Shown: positions 8,649-15,834 of the stretch, piece by piece
Layout: every line of letters starts with the position of its first letter
Position numbering within the stretch: the first letter of the stretch is position 1
Assembly (NCBI GenBank): GCA_900319705.1
Contig: ONPL01000010.1
Location: 1 to 33,567, forward strand
Length of the DNA: 33,567 nucleotides
Reading direction: 5' to 3'
DNA from: an uncultured Pseudomonadota bacterium
GTDB lineage: Bacteria; Pseudomonadota; Gammaproteobacteria; Enterobacterales; Succinivibrionaceae
Notes under the pieces: generated by a model
What the model was told of the DNA's origin: nothing
The model's database searches: none
What the model saw: the letters and a program-made list of their open reading frames with translations, nothing else
Translations under genes and position numbers: made by a program

Positions 8649-10835
8649 TCAATGACGCGGTTTTCTGATTTCCCCGAACTTTTCCTGACGCATCTTGTAG
8701 TAGGCCTCCTTGCGGGCATACATTTCGGCGTCGGCATGCTTGTAGAGCATTTCAAACGGAACTTTGCGGCTGTCGGCGAAACCGACGGCAAAAGTGGCAA
8801 CAATGCCTGACGAACGTTTATTCATCATGGCAACGGGATCGTCCTGGGCGGCAATCAGTTCTTCGAGAATTGCAGTTCCGTTATCCAGTTCGTCCTGCTG
8901 CAGAATGGCAATAAACTCATCCCCGCCGATACGGTAGAGACTGGCACTGCGTTTTGCAAACACCTTCTTCAGTCGCTCGGCAACAGTCTTGAGCAGAGCA
9001 TCACCGGCGGCATGACCCATCTTGTCGTTCATTTCTTTAAGACCGTTCACATCAATCAGAAACAGTCCGATTTCATTGTCAAGGCTGGTCTCATAGAAAG
9101 CCATGGCCTGTTCATAGGCGGCACGGTTGCCCAGTTTTGTCAGTCCGTCGGTTCGTGCCCAGTAGGACAGACGGTTGCGCAGTACCCGGTTGTCAAGATA
9201 GATGGAAACATCACGGCAGTAAATCGAAACATTGCTCAGAATCGAAGGCTCGATACTCTCCATCGGGGAATGGATCACCAGACGTCCGACGCCCTCCTTG
9301 ATATTGAGAGGGAATATATAAAAACCGTTACGGTTCAGATAGGTGTCAATCTTGATATTATCATCAAGTTCCGGGATTTCACCATCAATGTTACAGAATC
9401 TGAGTTTCCTTTCATTTTCAATTTTATATTCAAACAGAAAATCTTTTTTCAGATTGAACTGGTTGAGTGTGGAAACAAAGGCATCAAAAACCTGTCTTGC
9501 AGTGAAATCATCCTGAAGGACGGAACGCTGGCTGATAATTGTGCTGCTGATTTCATTACATTTCTTGGAAAGATTGAGAGCCTGCTGCAGCGATTCAGTA
9601 CGTTCCTGAACCTGCTCCTCCAGCCTTTTGTTGATATTGGCAAGCTGATTGTTGGCTTTTTCAATCTCCAGGTTGGACTGTTTGAGTTCGAGGTTGGTCT
9701 GTTTGATGGTATCAACCTTCGAATCAATATCCTTCTTCATGCGTAGCAGCTGTTTAGAAGTCTCATTGAATTCATAAATAAGAAACTTCTCCTTTCCAAT
9801 CACCGTCTTATGTCTGATCTCATTGATGAAATCAGACAGAATGCCGAAAGAATGGGTTATGAGAATAAAACAGGCAATAACCGACAGCCCGATGATAATT
9901 GAAATCAGGATGTTGTTCTCAATCTGTTTAAGGATGGTGTCCAGAATTCTTGATTCGATTTCATCCACGCGTTTGAGAATGCTGACATAAAGAATGATTT
10001 TGTTGTCACTGAGAACATTGTTGAATTTTACAGTTTCAGTTACAGAAATATAATACTGCGGTTCAACCTGCTGCTTGGTTGAAATATCAAACTCCGAATT
10101 ATGATACTGACTGCGCACCGACTCAAGAAGATTGTCAAACGGTATAACCATGGCAATGTAGCCCCTTAGAACCTTCTCTCCGGAAACAAATGCAACTTCG
10201 GCAGATTCGGGCTGAATACGAGTCCTTTCCTTTTTACCCGAAGCCTGATCTCTGGATGATACCGGTTTCTCCACGGCTGCTTCCGAAAGCACCGGATAGG
10301 CGTAAACCGCATAGTTGGACTTTCTGCCCTTCCTGCCGTTAAATATGGCCGCATTTCCCTTAAGCTGTTCCGGATCATTTCTGACAGCGGCGGCAATACT
10401 GCCGTAAAGGTTTTCCTCCAGATTGTTTTCACTGAGAACGGCATCATCAAAACCGGAGGATGCAGCAATCAGCGCTCCGTCGACATCAACCAGGAATATA
10501 TCAGAAATAATCGGGTTCTTCTCCTTTACCATGTCAAAATCACCTGACATGGTTCTGATATCGGCCGGGTCGAGCTTCCGGTGCTTACCGTCATACAGAC
10601 GGCGCATCAGCTGATCGTGCTTATCAATCATGGTCATGTAGATCAGATGATCGGTTGCAGTGCTGACAAGATTCTGGATCTGGGATTTAACAAAGGTGGA
10701 TTCAAAAGTAAGCTGCTGCAGAACATTCTCTGTGGCAAACTTTCTGAATTCCCGGTAGTAGTTGAAACAGAAATAAAAAATTGACAGACAAAAGATCAAT
10801 AGAATTGCAATCAGCAATTGTTTGATTTTTATCAT
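8649..10835 (-). CDS. Membrane diguanylate cyclase with periplasmic sensor
   Basis: The protein has 728 residues. Membrane segments at about 5-26 and 309-328 bracket a periplasmic sensor region, probably Cache-like. A cytoplasmic coiled coil (about 365-425) and a possible GAF-like fold (about 440-545) follow. A GGDEF domain closes the protein, with an intact GGDEF at 637-641, DVNGLKEMNDKMGHAAGD before it and HADAEMYARK at the end. It should make cyclic di-GMP from two GTP. The position of the inhibitory RxxD site is occupied by KRSA, so product feedback through the I-site is not expected. GGGAA serves as a weak ribosome binding site. No EAL or other output domain is fused. It is transcribed alone, from a promoter that overlaps a palindrome. 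Confidence 0.92.
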   Translation of the reverse strand: MIKIKQLLIAILLIFCLSIFYFCFNYYREFRKFATENVLQQLTFESTFVKSQIQNLVSTATDHLIYMTMIDKHDQLMRRLYDGKHRKLDPADIRTMSGDFDMVKEKNPIISDIFLVDVDGALIAASSGFDDAVLSENNLEENLYGSIAAAVRNDPEQLKGNAAIFNGRKGRKSNYAVYAYPVLSEAAVEKPVSSRDQASGKKERTRIQPESAEVAFVSGEKVLRGYIAMVIPFDNLLESVRSQYHNSEFDISTKQQVEPQYYISVTETVKFNNVLSDNKIILYVSILKRVDEIESRILDTILKQIENNILISIIIGLSVIACFILITHSFGILSDFINEIRHKTVIGKEKFLIYEFNETSKQLLRMKKDIDSKVDTIKQTNLELKQSNLEIEKANNQLANINKRLEEQVQERTESLQQALNLSKKCNEISSTIISQRSVLQDDFTARQVFDAFVSTLNQFNLKKDFLFEYKIENERKLRFCNIDGEIPELDDNIKIDTYLNRNGFYIFPLNIKEGVGRLVIHSPMESIEPSILSNVSIYCRDVSIYLDNRVLRNRLSYWARTDGLTKLGNRAAYEQAMAFYETSLDNEIGLFLIDVNGLKEMNDKMGHAAGDALLKTVAERLKKVFAKRSASLYRIGGDEFIAILQQDELDNGTAILEELIAAQDDPVAMMNKRSSGIVATFAVGFADSRKVPFEMLYKHADAEMYARKEAYYKMRQEKFGEIRKPRH

Positions 10836-10860
10836 ATCGTTTCCCAGTGTGTTTTTTTAA

Positions 10861-10905
10861 ATTAACTTAATTTTAGTAATACCGTGTCAAGGAAAAAGAC
10901 ACGGT
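10861..10905 (-). promoter_or_regulatory. Promoter with overlapping operator-like palindrome, diguanylate cyclase gene
   Basis: On the minus strand there is a consensus -35 TTGACA (10885-10890), an 18-bp spacer and a -10 of GTTAAT (10861-10866). A perfect 8-bp inverted repeat, ACCGTGTC (10881-10888) and GACACGGT (10898-10905) with 9 bases between, overlaps the -35. It lacks a T-run, so an operator is likelier than a terminator. Confidence 0.5.
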
Positions 10906-11062
10906 CAGTATCATAAATATTATAACGAAGAGCCGCAAGTTCCAACATAATTCAACAAATCGTCTCCATTTATTTGATCTGTATGCCGCTTTTGTGATGT
11001 TTTTCAAATTATGAAATTACAATTTCGTATAACAGCGCAACCTTTACTGCAGTCTCCGGACA

Positions 11063-11608
11063 TCACTCATCAGTAAACAGTTTACGGTAAATACTGCGCA
11101 TAATCTCTCTGATTACCTCAGGAGAACCGAAAACAGGAACCATCTCAACCAGCTTTTCCAGCGAGCAGGATTTCTTACTGCCTAATGAACAGCCGCGATG
11201 CGTATAATTCTGTGCAGACTCCTGATCACCGGTGAACATCATAATTGATCCGGCAATTGCGCAGATATCTGCATCTCCCAGTTTACAGGTGCGGTCTGTA
11301 AAGATTGCGGCTTTTTTCAGATTTTCATTGTCAGCATCGTCATCATTCGGATCTGTGAAATACCTGAGGCTGTAATATACGGCAAGATTTTTACATGACT
11401 CCAGATGGTCAAGACTGCAGGCCTTCTTAAAATAGACCAGTCCGTCATCCTTATTCCCGCTCTTTGCCAGCCTGAAACCTTTATCAAAGCACTGCTGTGC
11501 GCCGGAACAGTCGACATGATCGTAAAGTCCCGTATGCTCCGTAGTGCAGGCACTGCAGACACAGAACAGTGAGCATGTAACAATTCGCTTCAAAAACAGG
11601 GAATTCAC
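11063..11608 (-). CDS. Cys-rich Sel1/Hcp-like repeat protein, probable lipoprotein
   Basis: The protein has 181 residues from a GTG at 11608, chosen because AAAGGAG sits 9 bases upstream. It starts with a short hydrophobic leader ending CSLFCVCSAC. This could be a lipoprotein signal, although the lipobox is imperfect (Cys at -3). The rest carries Sel1-type helical repeats with paired cysteines seven apart, as in KKACSLDHLESCKNLA and RTCKLGDADICAIAG, the pattern of Helicobacter cysteine-rich (Hcp) proteins. Such disulfide-stapled repeats fit a periplasmic or outer-membrane-anchored scaffold. A DDDAD loop interrupts one repeat. Function beyond protein binding is not known. No partner gene is adjacent. 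Confidence 0.75.
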   Translation of the reverse strand: MNSLFLKRIVTCSLFCVCSACTTEHTGLYDHVDCSGAQQCFDKGFRLAKSGNKDDGLVYFKKACSLDHLESCKNLAVYYSLRYFTDPNDDDADNENLKKAAIFTDRTCKLGDADICAIAGSIMMFTGDQESAQNYTHRGCSLGSKKSCSLEKLVEMVPVFGSPEVIREIMRSIYRKLFTDE

Positions 11609-11816
11609 CGCAGGTTCTCCTTTACTTCTGTACATTATTGAAAACAGATGACGGCGCTTGTACTGCACCGCAGGGGCTATTGTAATTAATTTCAGCAGTC
11701 CAAATCAACCGTTCATAGCCGCAGGAATTAGGTATGGAACAGATCCACATCATCAAGGAACTGTGAACTGCCGTAAAAATCAGATACAGGTTCTCTGAAG
11801 GAGGATGACATAACTT

Positions 11817-11975
11817 ATGCGATTATCTATAATTTCTGTTGCCGGAGGTCTGCTCCTCCCGGAGCAGGTTTGCATCCTGCAGCAGGATGCGAAAGTATAT
11901 TGGATGTTTTTTTTCGTCCGGTTGAACCGGAGAAATTTTCTATATTGTCACAACCTCCGGCAACCGTTTCCCTAA
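11817..11975 (+). CDS. Small ORF running through the folded region, doubtful
   Basis: A frame of 52 codons opens at the ATG at 11817 and ends at a TAA at 11973-11975. AAGGAGG lies at 11798-11804, but 12 bases away, further than usual. The whole frame runs across the hairpin-rich segment 11838-11964. The peptide (MRLSIISVAGGLLLPEQVC...) shows no family, and its composition looks dictated by the hairpins. It could be a leader peptide or a coincidence. Confidence 0.2.
   Translation: MRLSIISVAGGLLLPEQVCILQQDAKVYWMFFFVRLNRRNFLYCHNLRQPFP
11838..11964 (+). ncRNA. Multi-hairpin structured element closed by a 12-bp stem
   Basis: GTTGCCGGAGGT (11838-11849) pairs perfectly with ACCTCCGGCAAC (11953-11964). 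Inside are three further perfect hairpins: CTGCTCC/GGAGCAG with a TCCC loop (11850-11867), GCATCCTG/CAGGATGC with a CAG loop (11872-11890), and TCCGGT/ACCGGA with a TGA loop (11917-11931). A T8 run (11907-11914) lies between the last two. The layout resembles a structured RNA, for example a retron-like or RT-associated RNA. Since the fold reads nearly the same on both strands, the strand is assigned from the ATPase gene that follows. A small mobile hairpin element is an alternative. I know no Rfam family that matches. Confidence 0.5.
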
Positions 11976-12020
11976 TTATTCCTGTCTGTCAGTTTTTTTT
12001 ACAGTTTCGTAACCCTCAAG

Positions 12021-12037
12021 ACGCTTATAATTAGCGT
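12021..12037 (+). promoter_or_regulatory. -10 box inside an inverted repeat, upstream of the ATPase gene
   Basis: A consensus TATAAT (12026-12031) lies in the centre of the inverted repeat ACGCT (12021-12025) and AGCGT (12033-12037). The -35 region is weak. A regulator bound to the repeat would cover the -10. The leader to the ATPase start would be about 97 bases. Confidence 0.5.
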
Positions 12038-12134
12038 TTTACAAGATTACAATAAAAAATTCGAGATAAATTCTCAAAATATTTATTGAAAACAGTTATT
12101 AGGAGAATATACTATTCTTAACGGAGGATTTCAA

Positions 12135-13361
12135 ATGTTAAGTCAGTTCACTGTAAAAAATTTCAAGAGTATCAGGGATGAGATGGTGTTTGATATGCAG
12201 GCTGCTACTGCTATATCAGAACATACAGATCGTCTGATAACATCATCAAATAATGAAAAATTTCTCCCGGTTTCTGTGATATATGGTCCAAACGGAGGGG
12301 GCAAAACTAATGTATTAAAAGCAATTCATACATTGGAATTAAAGGTTTTGCGTCCTTTTTATATTACTGAATCTGATGAAAGAAGCAGATTTTATGTGAA
12401 AAACATCGAAATCGTTCCGTTTGTGTTCAGTGAATTTAGCAAAAACAACCCAACCGAATTTGAATTATTTTTTCAGACATCCAAAGCAGAATACCGTTAC
12501 ATTCTTCACGTTATCAAGGATGAAATCATATACGAAAATCTTTCCATGAAGAAATTTAAAACCCGACGTATCTCTGATATTTTTGAAAGAGCTCATGGGG
12601 AAATAATTATGGGAGACGGATTTAGTAAATTAAAAGTCAGTAATGACATTTCTGATACTCTTCCGCTTTTGTCCTATCTCGGTATTACATATAGAAAAAA
12701 TGAAGTAATAGCTGATTGTATTAATTGGTTTGAAAAAGGAATTAAATTTTTAAACTATGGTAGCCCTATACAGGAACTTCAATTGGCAATTGCAAATTCA
12801 GCCAATAACAAGGAATTAATTCTTGATATGATAAAGGAAATGGATTTGGATATTGATGACTTCAGGGTTGAAAGAAAAGATAACGATTCTATTCACGTTT
12901 TTACAAGTCACAATATTGATGGAAAATCCTATGAAATAGATCTTACAGAAGAATCTAGCGGAACCAGAAAAATATTCGGTCTACTACCATTTATTGCTGA
13001 AAGTATAACAAATGGAGTAACGTTAGTTATTGATGAACTGGATGCGAAGATTCACCCTGTATTACTTAAGCATATTATAATGCTGTACAACAGTAGTGAA
13101 ATTAATAAACACGGAGCGCAACTTATTTTTACGTCTCATGATTTATCAACTATGAATAGTGATGTATTCAGAAGAGATGAAATTTGGTTTGTTGCAAAAG
13201 GACATGAGCAGAATTCAAAACTGTATTCATTAGTTGAATTCAAGACTCCAGGTGGAACTTCTGTCAGAAAAGACGCCAAATTTGATAAGCAGTATCTCGA
13301 AGGCAAATATGGTGCTGATCCATATCTTAAGAATATTATAGACTGGAGCGTGATCAAGTGA
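12135..13361 (+). CDS. AAA family ATPase, RloA/AbiLi-like
   Basis: The protein has 408 residues of the AAA_15/ABC-type ATPase group. Walker A is GPNGGGKT at 51-58, the signature SSGT at 274-277, Walker B VTLVIDELD at 295-303, and an SHD switch follows near 334. The C-terminus, with FDKQYLEGKYGADP, is typical of the ATPases paired with RloB proteins (RloA/RloB, AbiLi/AbiLii), which act in phage defence. GGAGG lies 7 bases before the ATG. The stop overlaps the next gene by 4 bp (GTGA), a standard coupled pair. The gene is visibly AT-rich next to its neighbours, a sign of horizontal transfer. All ATPase motifs are intact; its partner is truncated. Confidence 0.88.
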   Translation: MLSQFTVKNFKSIRDEMVFDMQAATAISEHTDRLITSSNNEKFLPVSVIYGPNGGGKTNVLKAIHTLELKVLRPFYITESDERSRFYVKNIEIVPFVFSEFSKNNPTEFELFFQTSKAEYRYILHVIKDEIIYENLSMKKFKTRRISDIFERAHGEIIMGDGFSKLKVSNDISDTLPLLSYLGITYRKNEVIADCINWFEKGIKFLNYGSPIQELQLAIANSANNKELILDMIKEMDLDIDDFRVERKDNDSIHVFTSHNIDGKSYEIDLTEESSGTRKIFGLLPFIAESITNGVTLVIDELDAKIHPVLLKHIIMLYNSSEINKHGAQLIFTSHDLSTMNSDVFRRDEIWFVAKGHEQNSKLYSLVEFKTPGGTSVRKDAKFDKQYLEGKYGADPYLKNIIDWSVIK

Positions 13362-13798
13362 CGAAAAAAGCAGGGATGGAATCATGGAAAAGAAAGAGAC
13401 GGCAGGAATATTTAGAGAGAAAAGAATTCCGCTATTATATCTTTTGTGAAGGAGAGCAAACGGAACCCCAATATTTTAGCAGTTTTAAGAAGTATATAGA
13501 ATCTAATCCAATATACAAAAATCTAGTTTTGATTGAAATTGAACCATGTGGTGCAGAAACAATGCGCGTCATATCCCAAGCTGAGGAATTTGTTCGAAAA
13601 AACAAGGTCAAAAAAGGACAGATATGGTGCTTATACGATAAGGATAGTTTTCCTGCAGAAAGATTTAACGGAGTTCACGATCGAACCGTATTTTTAAATC
13701 GGTTAAATAGTGATTTGCAATATCATGCAGTTCCCTTTTCAAAATCTTATGTAATCAACTTTTTTGATCTGTACTGCACTGCTCAAATTAATAATTGA
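13358..13798 (+). pseudogene. RloB-like protein, C-terminally truncated
   Basis: The frame has 146 residues from a GTG overlapping the ATPase stop. It has the TOPRIM-like RloB motifs CEGEQTEPQYF (30-40) and IWCLYDKDSF (89-98). Family members continue with a SNPCFELWLLLHF-type motif and about 60 more residues. Here the frame runs through SKSYVINFFDLYCTAQINN and stops. The other frames downstream do not continue the family, so this is not a simple frameshift. The stop coincides with a shift from AT-rich DNA to the RT-associated segment, which points to a rearrangement or insertion at about 13780-13800. Whether the short protein still works with the ATPase is unclear. The family (AbiLii/RloB) is thought to be the effector nuclease of the pair. 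Confidence 0.7.
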
Positions 13799-13830
13799 AT
13801 CCGCGCCAGCAAAAAGGTACCATGTACACA

Positions 13831-13949
13831 GGCCGGCAGTTCCGTCAAACGGAGTTTGTTCCTCGGAACGAATAAACACACAGACTTTTCTTCAGTGTCT
13901 GCACAGTCGTCTGTGCGGTATTAATAGTTAATTATCCATACTGCCGGTC
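13831..13949 (+). ncRNA. Candidate RT-associated structured RNA
   Basis: GGCCGGCAGT (13831-13840) pairs with ACTGCCGGTC (13940-13949), one G-T pair, closing a domain of hairpins. These are TCCGT/ACGGA with a CAA loop (13841-13853), TTTGTTC/GAACGAA with a CTCG loop (13855-13872), CAGAC/GTCTG around a T-rich loop (13881-13901), GCACAG/CTGTGC with a TCGT loop (13901-13916), and ATTAA/TTAAT (13920-13932). Such a fold directly before a reverse transcriptase gene is what retron and DRT loci show, where the RNA serves as scaffold and template. The 3' limit may extend beyond 13949, since further pairings (GGTTGT 13990-13995 with ACAACC 14055-14060) follow. Expression is inferred, not seen. Confidence 0.55.
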
Positions 13950-14075
13950 CTCCGATATTTTCTTCATTTCTCCGCCATAAGAGCGGGACGGTTGTAGCAG
14001 ATTAATTTTTTGATGTAAAAATCATAATTGCCCACCCGCAGATGACACCCAGACACAACCACAGTAAAATTGAAT

Positions 14076-14110
14076 ACAGTCCGGATATGCAAATATAAAT
14101 CCGGTTCTGT
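14076..14110 (+). promoter_or_regulatory. Hairpin before the RT gene, possible terminator/attenuator
   Basis: CCGGAT (14081-14086) pairs with ATCCGG (14099-14104), extended by ACAG (14076-14079) with CTGT (14107-14110) across a small internal loop. T-rich sequence (TTTTCCTTTTG) follows. It could end the upstream RNA while letting some transcription reach the RT. The ribosome binding site lies 19 bases further on. Confidence 0.4.
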
Positions 14111-14139
14111 TTTCCTTTTGAATACAACAGGTGCCTAGA

Positions 14140-15765
14140 ATGAATAAAGACCAACAGCTTGACCGACTTGAAGTAAACATCTCCCGTCAGGGGGAAACCG
14201 GTCCAATCACCGATCCGGAAGAAATCCGCAGACTGTGGGATCAGACTTTTGAAACCGATAATCTCAGACTTATATTCAACACCAGAGTAAAAGCATCAAA
14301 AACAGGACTGCTCAAGAAATCCGTCGGTCTTGATTTCATCACTCCGGCGGCATTTGAGCGTAATCTTGAAGAAAACCTGCAGATTATCAGCCGCAAGGTA
14401 AAAAACAACACCTACAGCTTTACCAGGTTCAAACTCGTTCTGATCAACAAAGGACCAGGCAAGGCTCCGCGGGAACTGCGGATCCCAACTGTCCGTGACA
14501 GGATAACCATCACCGCCATGGCTGATTTTGCCAGAAAGGTTCTCGGGCCAGGATGTGAAATTCCCAGAGGAAGGAACATCATCAGCTCCATAATCAGGGA
14601 CAGAAATAAATACAGCGGATTTGTCAAAACCGACATCAGCGGATTCTTTAAATCCATTCCCCACGAACAAATGCACGAACTGCTGGAACGTAAATTCTGT
14701 CACAGCGGTATTGTTGAACTGTTCTGCCGCTGTATGTCAACCGGATCTCTTGAGTACCCGCCGTCAGCAGTAAACAATCCGCACACTCCATCTTCAAAGG
14801 GAATTCCCGAAGGGCTGTCCTTCTCAGGTTTCCTTGCCAACAGCTACCTTGAAAATCTGGATCGCAAATACAGCGCCAGAAAGGATCTCAGATATTTCCG
14901 CTTTGTCGACGATATTCTGATCCTTACCGACAGCAGCGCATCCTCCGGGATCCGCAAGGAACTGAAAGAGGATATGGCAAAACTCGAACTTACGCTGAGC
15001 GATGAAAAGACCCTGAACGGCCTTATGACGGATCAATTCGACTACCTCGGGTATGTTTTTGACGGTGATCTGATCTCAATGAGAGAAAAAAGTATTGCCA
15101 AAGTTCAAAACGGTCTTGCATCCTTTATCAGGGACACCGCCGTCAGAACCAACAGAGAGATTGCCGAACTGAAACAATTCCTCAAAGATGAGAAGAGTGA
15201 AGGTTTTATCAACTGCAGAAAGATTGTCTACGAAGAGGCTCAGGTCGCCATCAACCGCAGGATTACCGGATTCAAACTGGGATCGGTTTACTATTCCTGG
15301 CTGAACTACTACCGGCTGATTAATGATCTCAGTCTGCTGGGAACTCTGGACGGCATGGTAGCAAAACTGCTGCGTAAATACGGTCTTGATCAGCATATCA
15401 AACCGAAAAAATATCTGAAGGCCTATAATGAACTGATCCACAATCCGGATACCGAATATATTCCGGACCTTACCGGAATATCTGAATTTATTCTCCCAAC
15501 CGGCGAAAAAGAAGCGTCTGAGAAAAAATATCAGATCAGTCTGTCATCCGAACTCATGAAGGAAATTGCCACTGTTATAGGCTGGAACTCGGAAAAATAC
15601 CGGAATAGACCAAAACAATTCTGTACCGAGGCAATATCCTGCGCCTTCAGCGCCGGTTTTAAAATAGAAATCAAGGACGGCAAACTCGATATTGATCTCA
15701 AAGAGTTGAAAAGAAAAATCATCCGCGGTCTGAGCCGGGATATTGAAGACAACAAGGGAGTTTAA
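14140..15765 (+). CDS. Reverse transcriptase, unknown-group/DRT-like
   Basis: The protein has 541 residues from the ATG at 14140, with AGGTG 6 bases upstream. RT motifs are in order: RIPTVRDR (114-121), motif A VKTDISGFF with Asp near 165, motif B GIPEGLSFSG (221-230), and motif C FVDD (255-258) in RYFRFVDDILIL. A thumb-like segment follows (FKLGSVYYSWLNYYRLINDLSLL). The last part, about 460-541, contains KYQISLSSELMKEI and an AISCAFSAG segment that looks like a ribbon-helix-helix-type domain. The FVDD instead of YADD, and the lack of VTG and NAxxH motifs, argue against a classical retron. The lack of maturase and endonuclease domains argues against a group II intron protein. A phage-defence RT working with the RNA just upstream is the best guess. 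I cannot name the subgroup. Confidence 0.82.
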   Translation: MNKDQQLDRLEVNISRQGETGPITDPEEIRRLWDQTFETDNLRLIFNTRVKASKTGLLKKSVGLDFITPAAFERNLEENLQIISRKVKNNTYSFTRFKLVLINKGPGKAPRELRIPTVRDRITITAMADFARKVLGPGCEIPRGRNIISSIIRDRNKYSGFVKTDISGFFKSIPHEQMHELLERKFCHSGIVELFCRCMSTGSLEYPPSAVNNPHTPSSKGIPEGLSFSGFLANSYLENLDRKYSARKDLRYFRFVDDILILTDSSASSGIRKELKEDMAKLELTLSDEKTLNGLMTDQFDYLGYVFDGDLISMREKSIAKVQNGLASFIRDTAVRTNREIAELKQFLKDEKSEGFINCRKIVYEEAQVAINRRITGFKLGSVYYSWLNYYRLINDLSLLGTLDGMVAKLLRKYGLDQHIKPKKYLKAYNELIHNPDTEYIPDLTGISEFILPTGEKEASEKKYQISLSSELMKEIATVIGWNSEKYRNRPKQFCTEAISCAFSAGFKIEIKDGKLDIDLKELKRKIIRGLSRDIEDNKGV

Positions 15766-15834
15766 CCGCAGGCACGGCTACTACGAAGGACGAAGCAGCC
15801 AGCTCCGCCCTTTTTATCTTCTGTTGCTGAATAA

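Noticed and set aside
9012..9746. 244-codon + strand frame inside the diguanylate cyclase gene
   Set aside because: It is antisense to a well supported GGDEF protein; no ribosome binding site or family.
11838..11964. Transfer RNA gene
   Set aside because: The fold has a cloverleaf look, but at 127 bases, with a 12-bp closing stem and no T-loop or anticodon-arm consensus, it is not a tRNA.
13776..13932. Frameshifted continuation of RloB in the +1 frame
   Set aside because: That frame is open to about 13930, but its residues do not resemble the RloB C-terminus; the openness seems accidental.
14140..15765. Group II intron reverse transcriptase
   Set aside because: No maturase X domain or HNH endonuclease is visible, and no domain V-like hairpin with a 3' boundary follows the gene.
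11838..15765. Classical retron with the first fold as msr-msd
   Set aside because: The RT has FVDD rather than YADD, and I find no VTG or NAxxH motif. Kept only as an analogy for gene order.
14140..15765. Diversity-generating retroelement
   Set aside because: Motif B is GIPEGLSFSG, not the IGxxxSQ type, and I noticed no template/variable repeat pair or adjacent variable protein.
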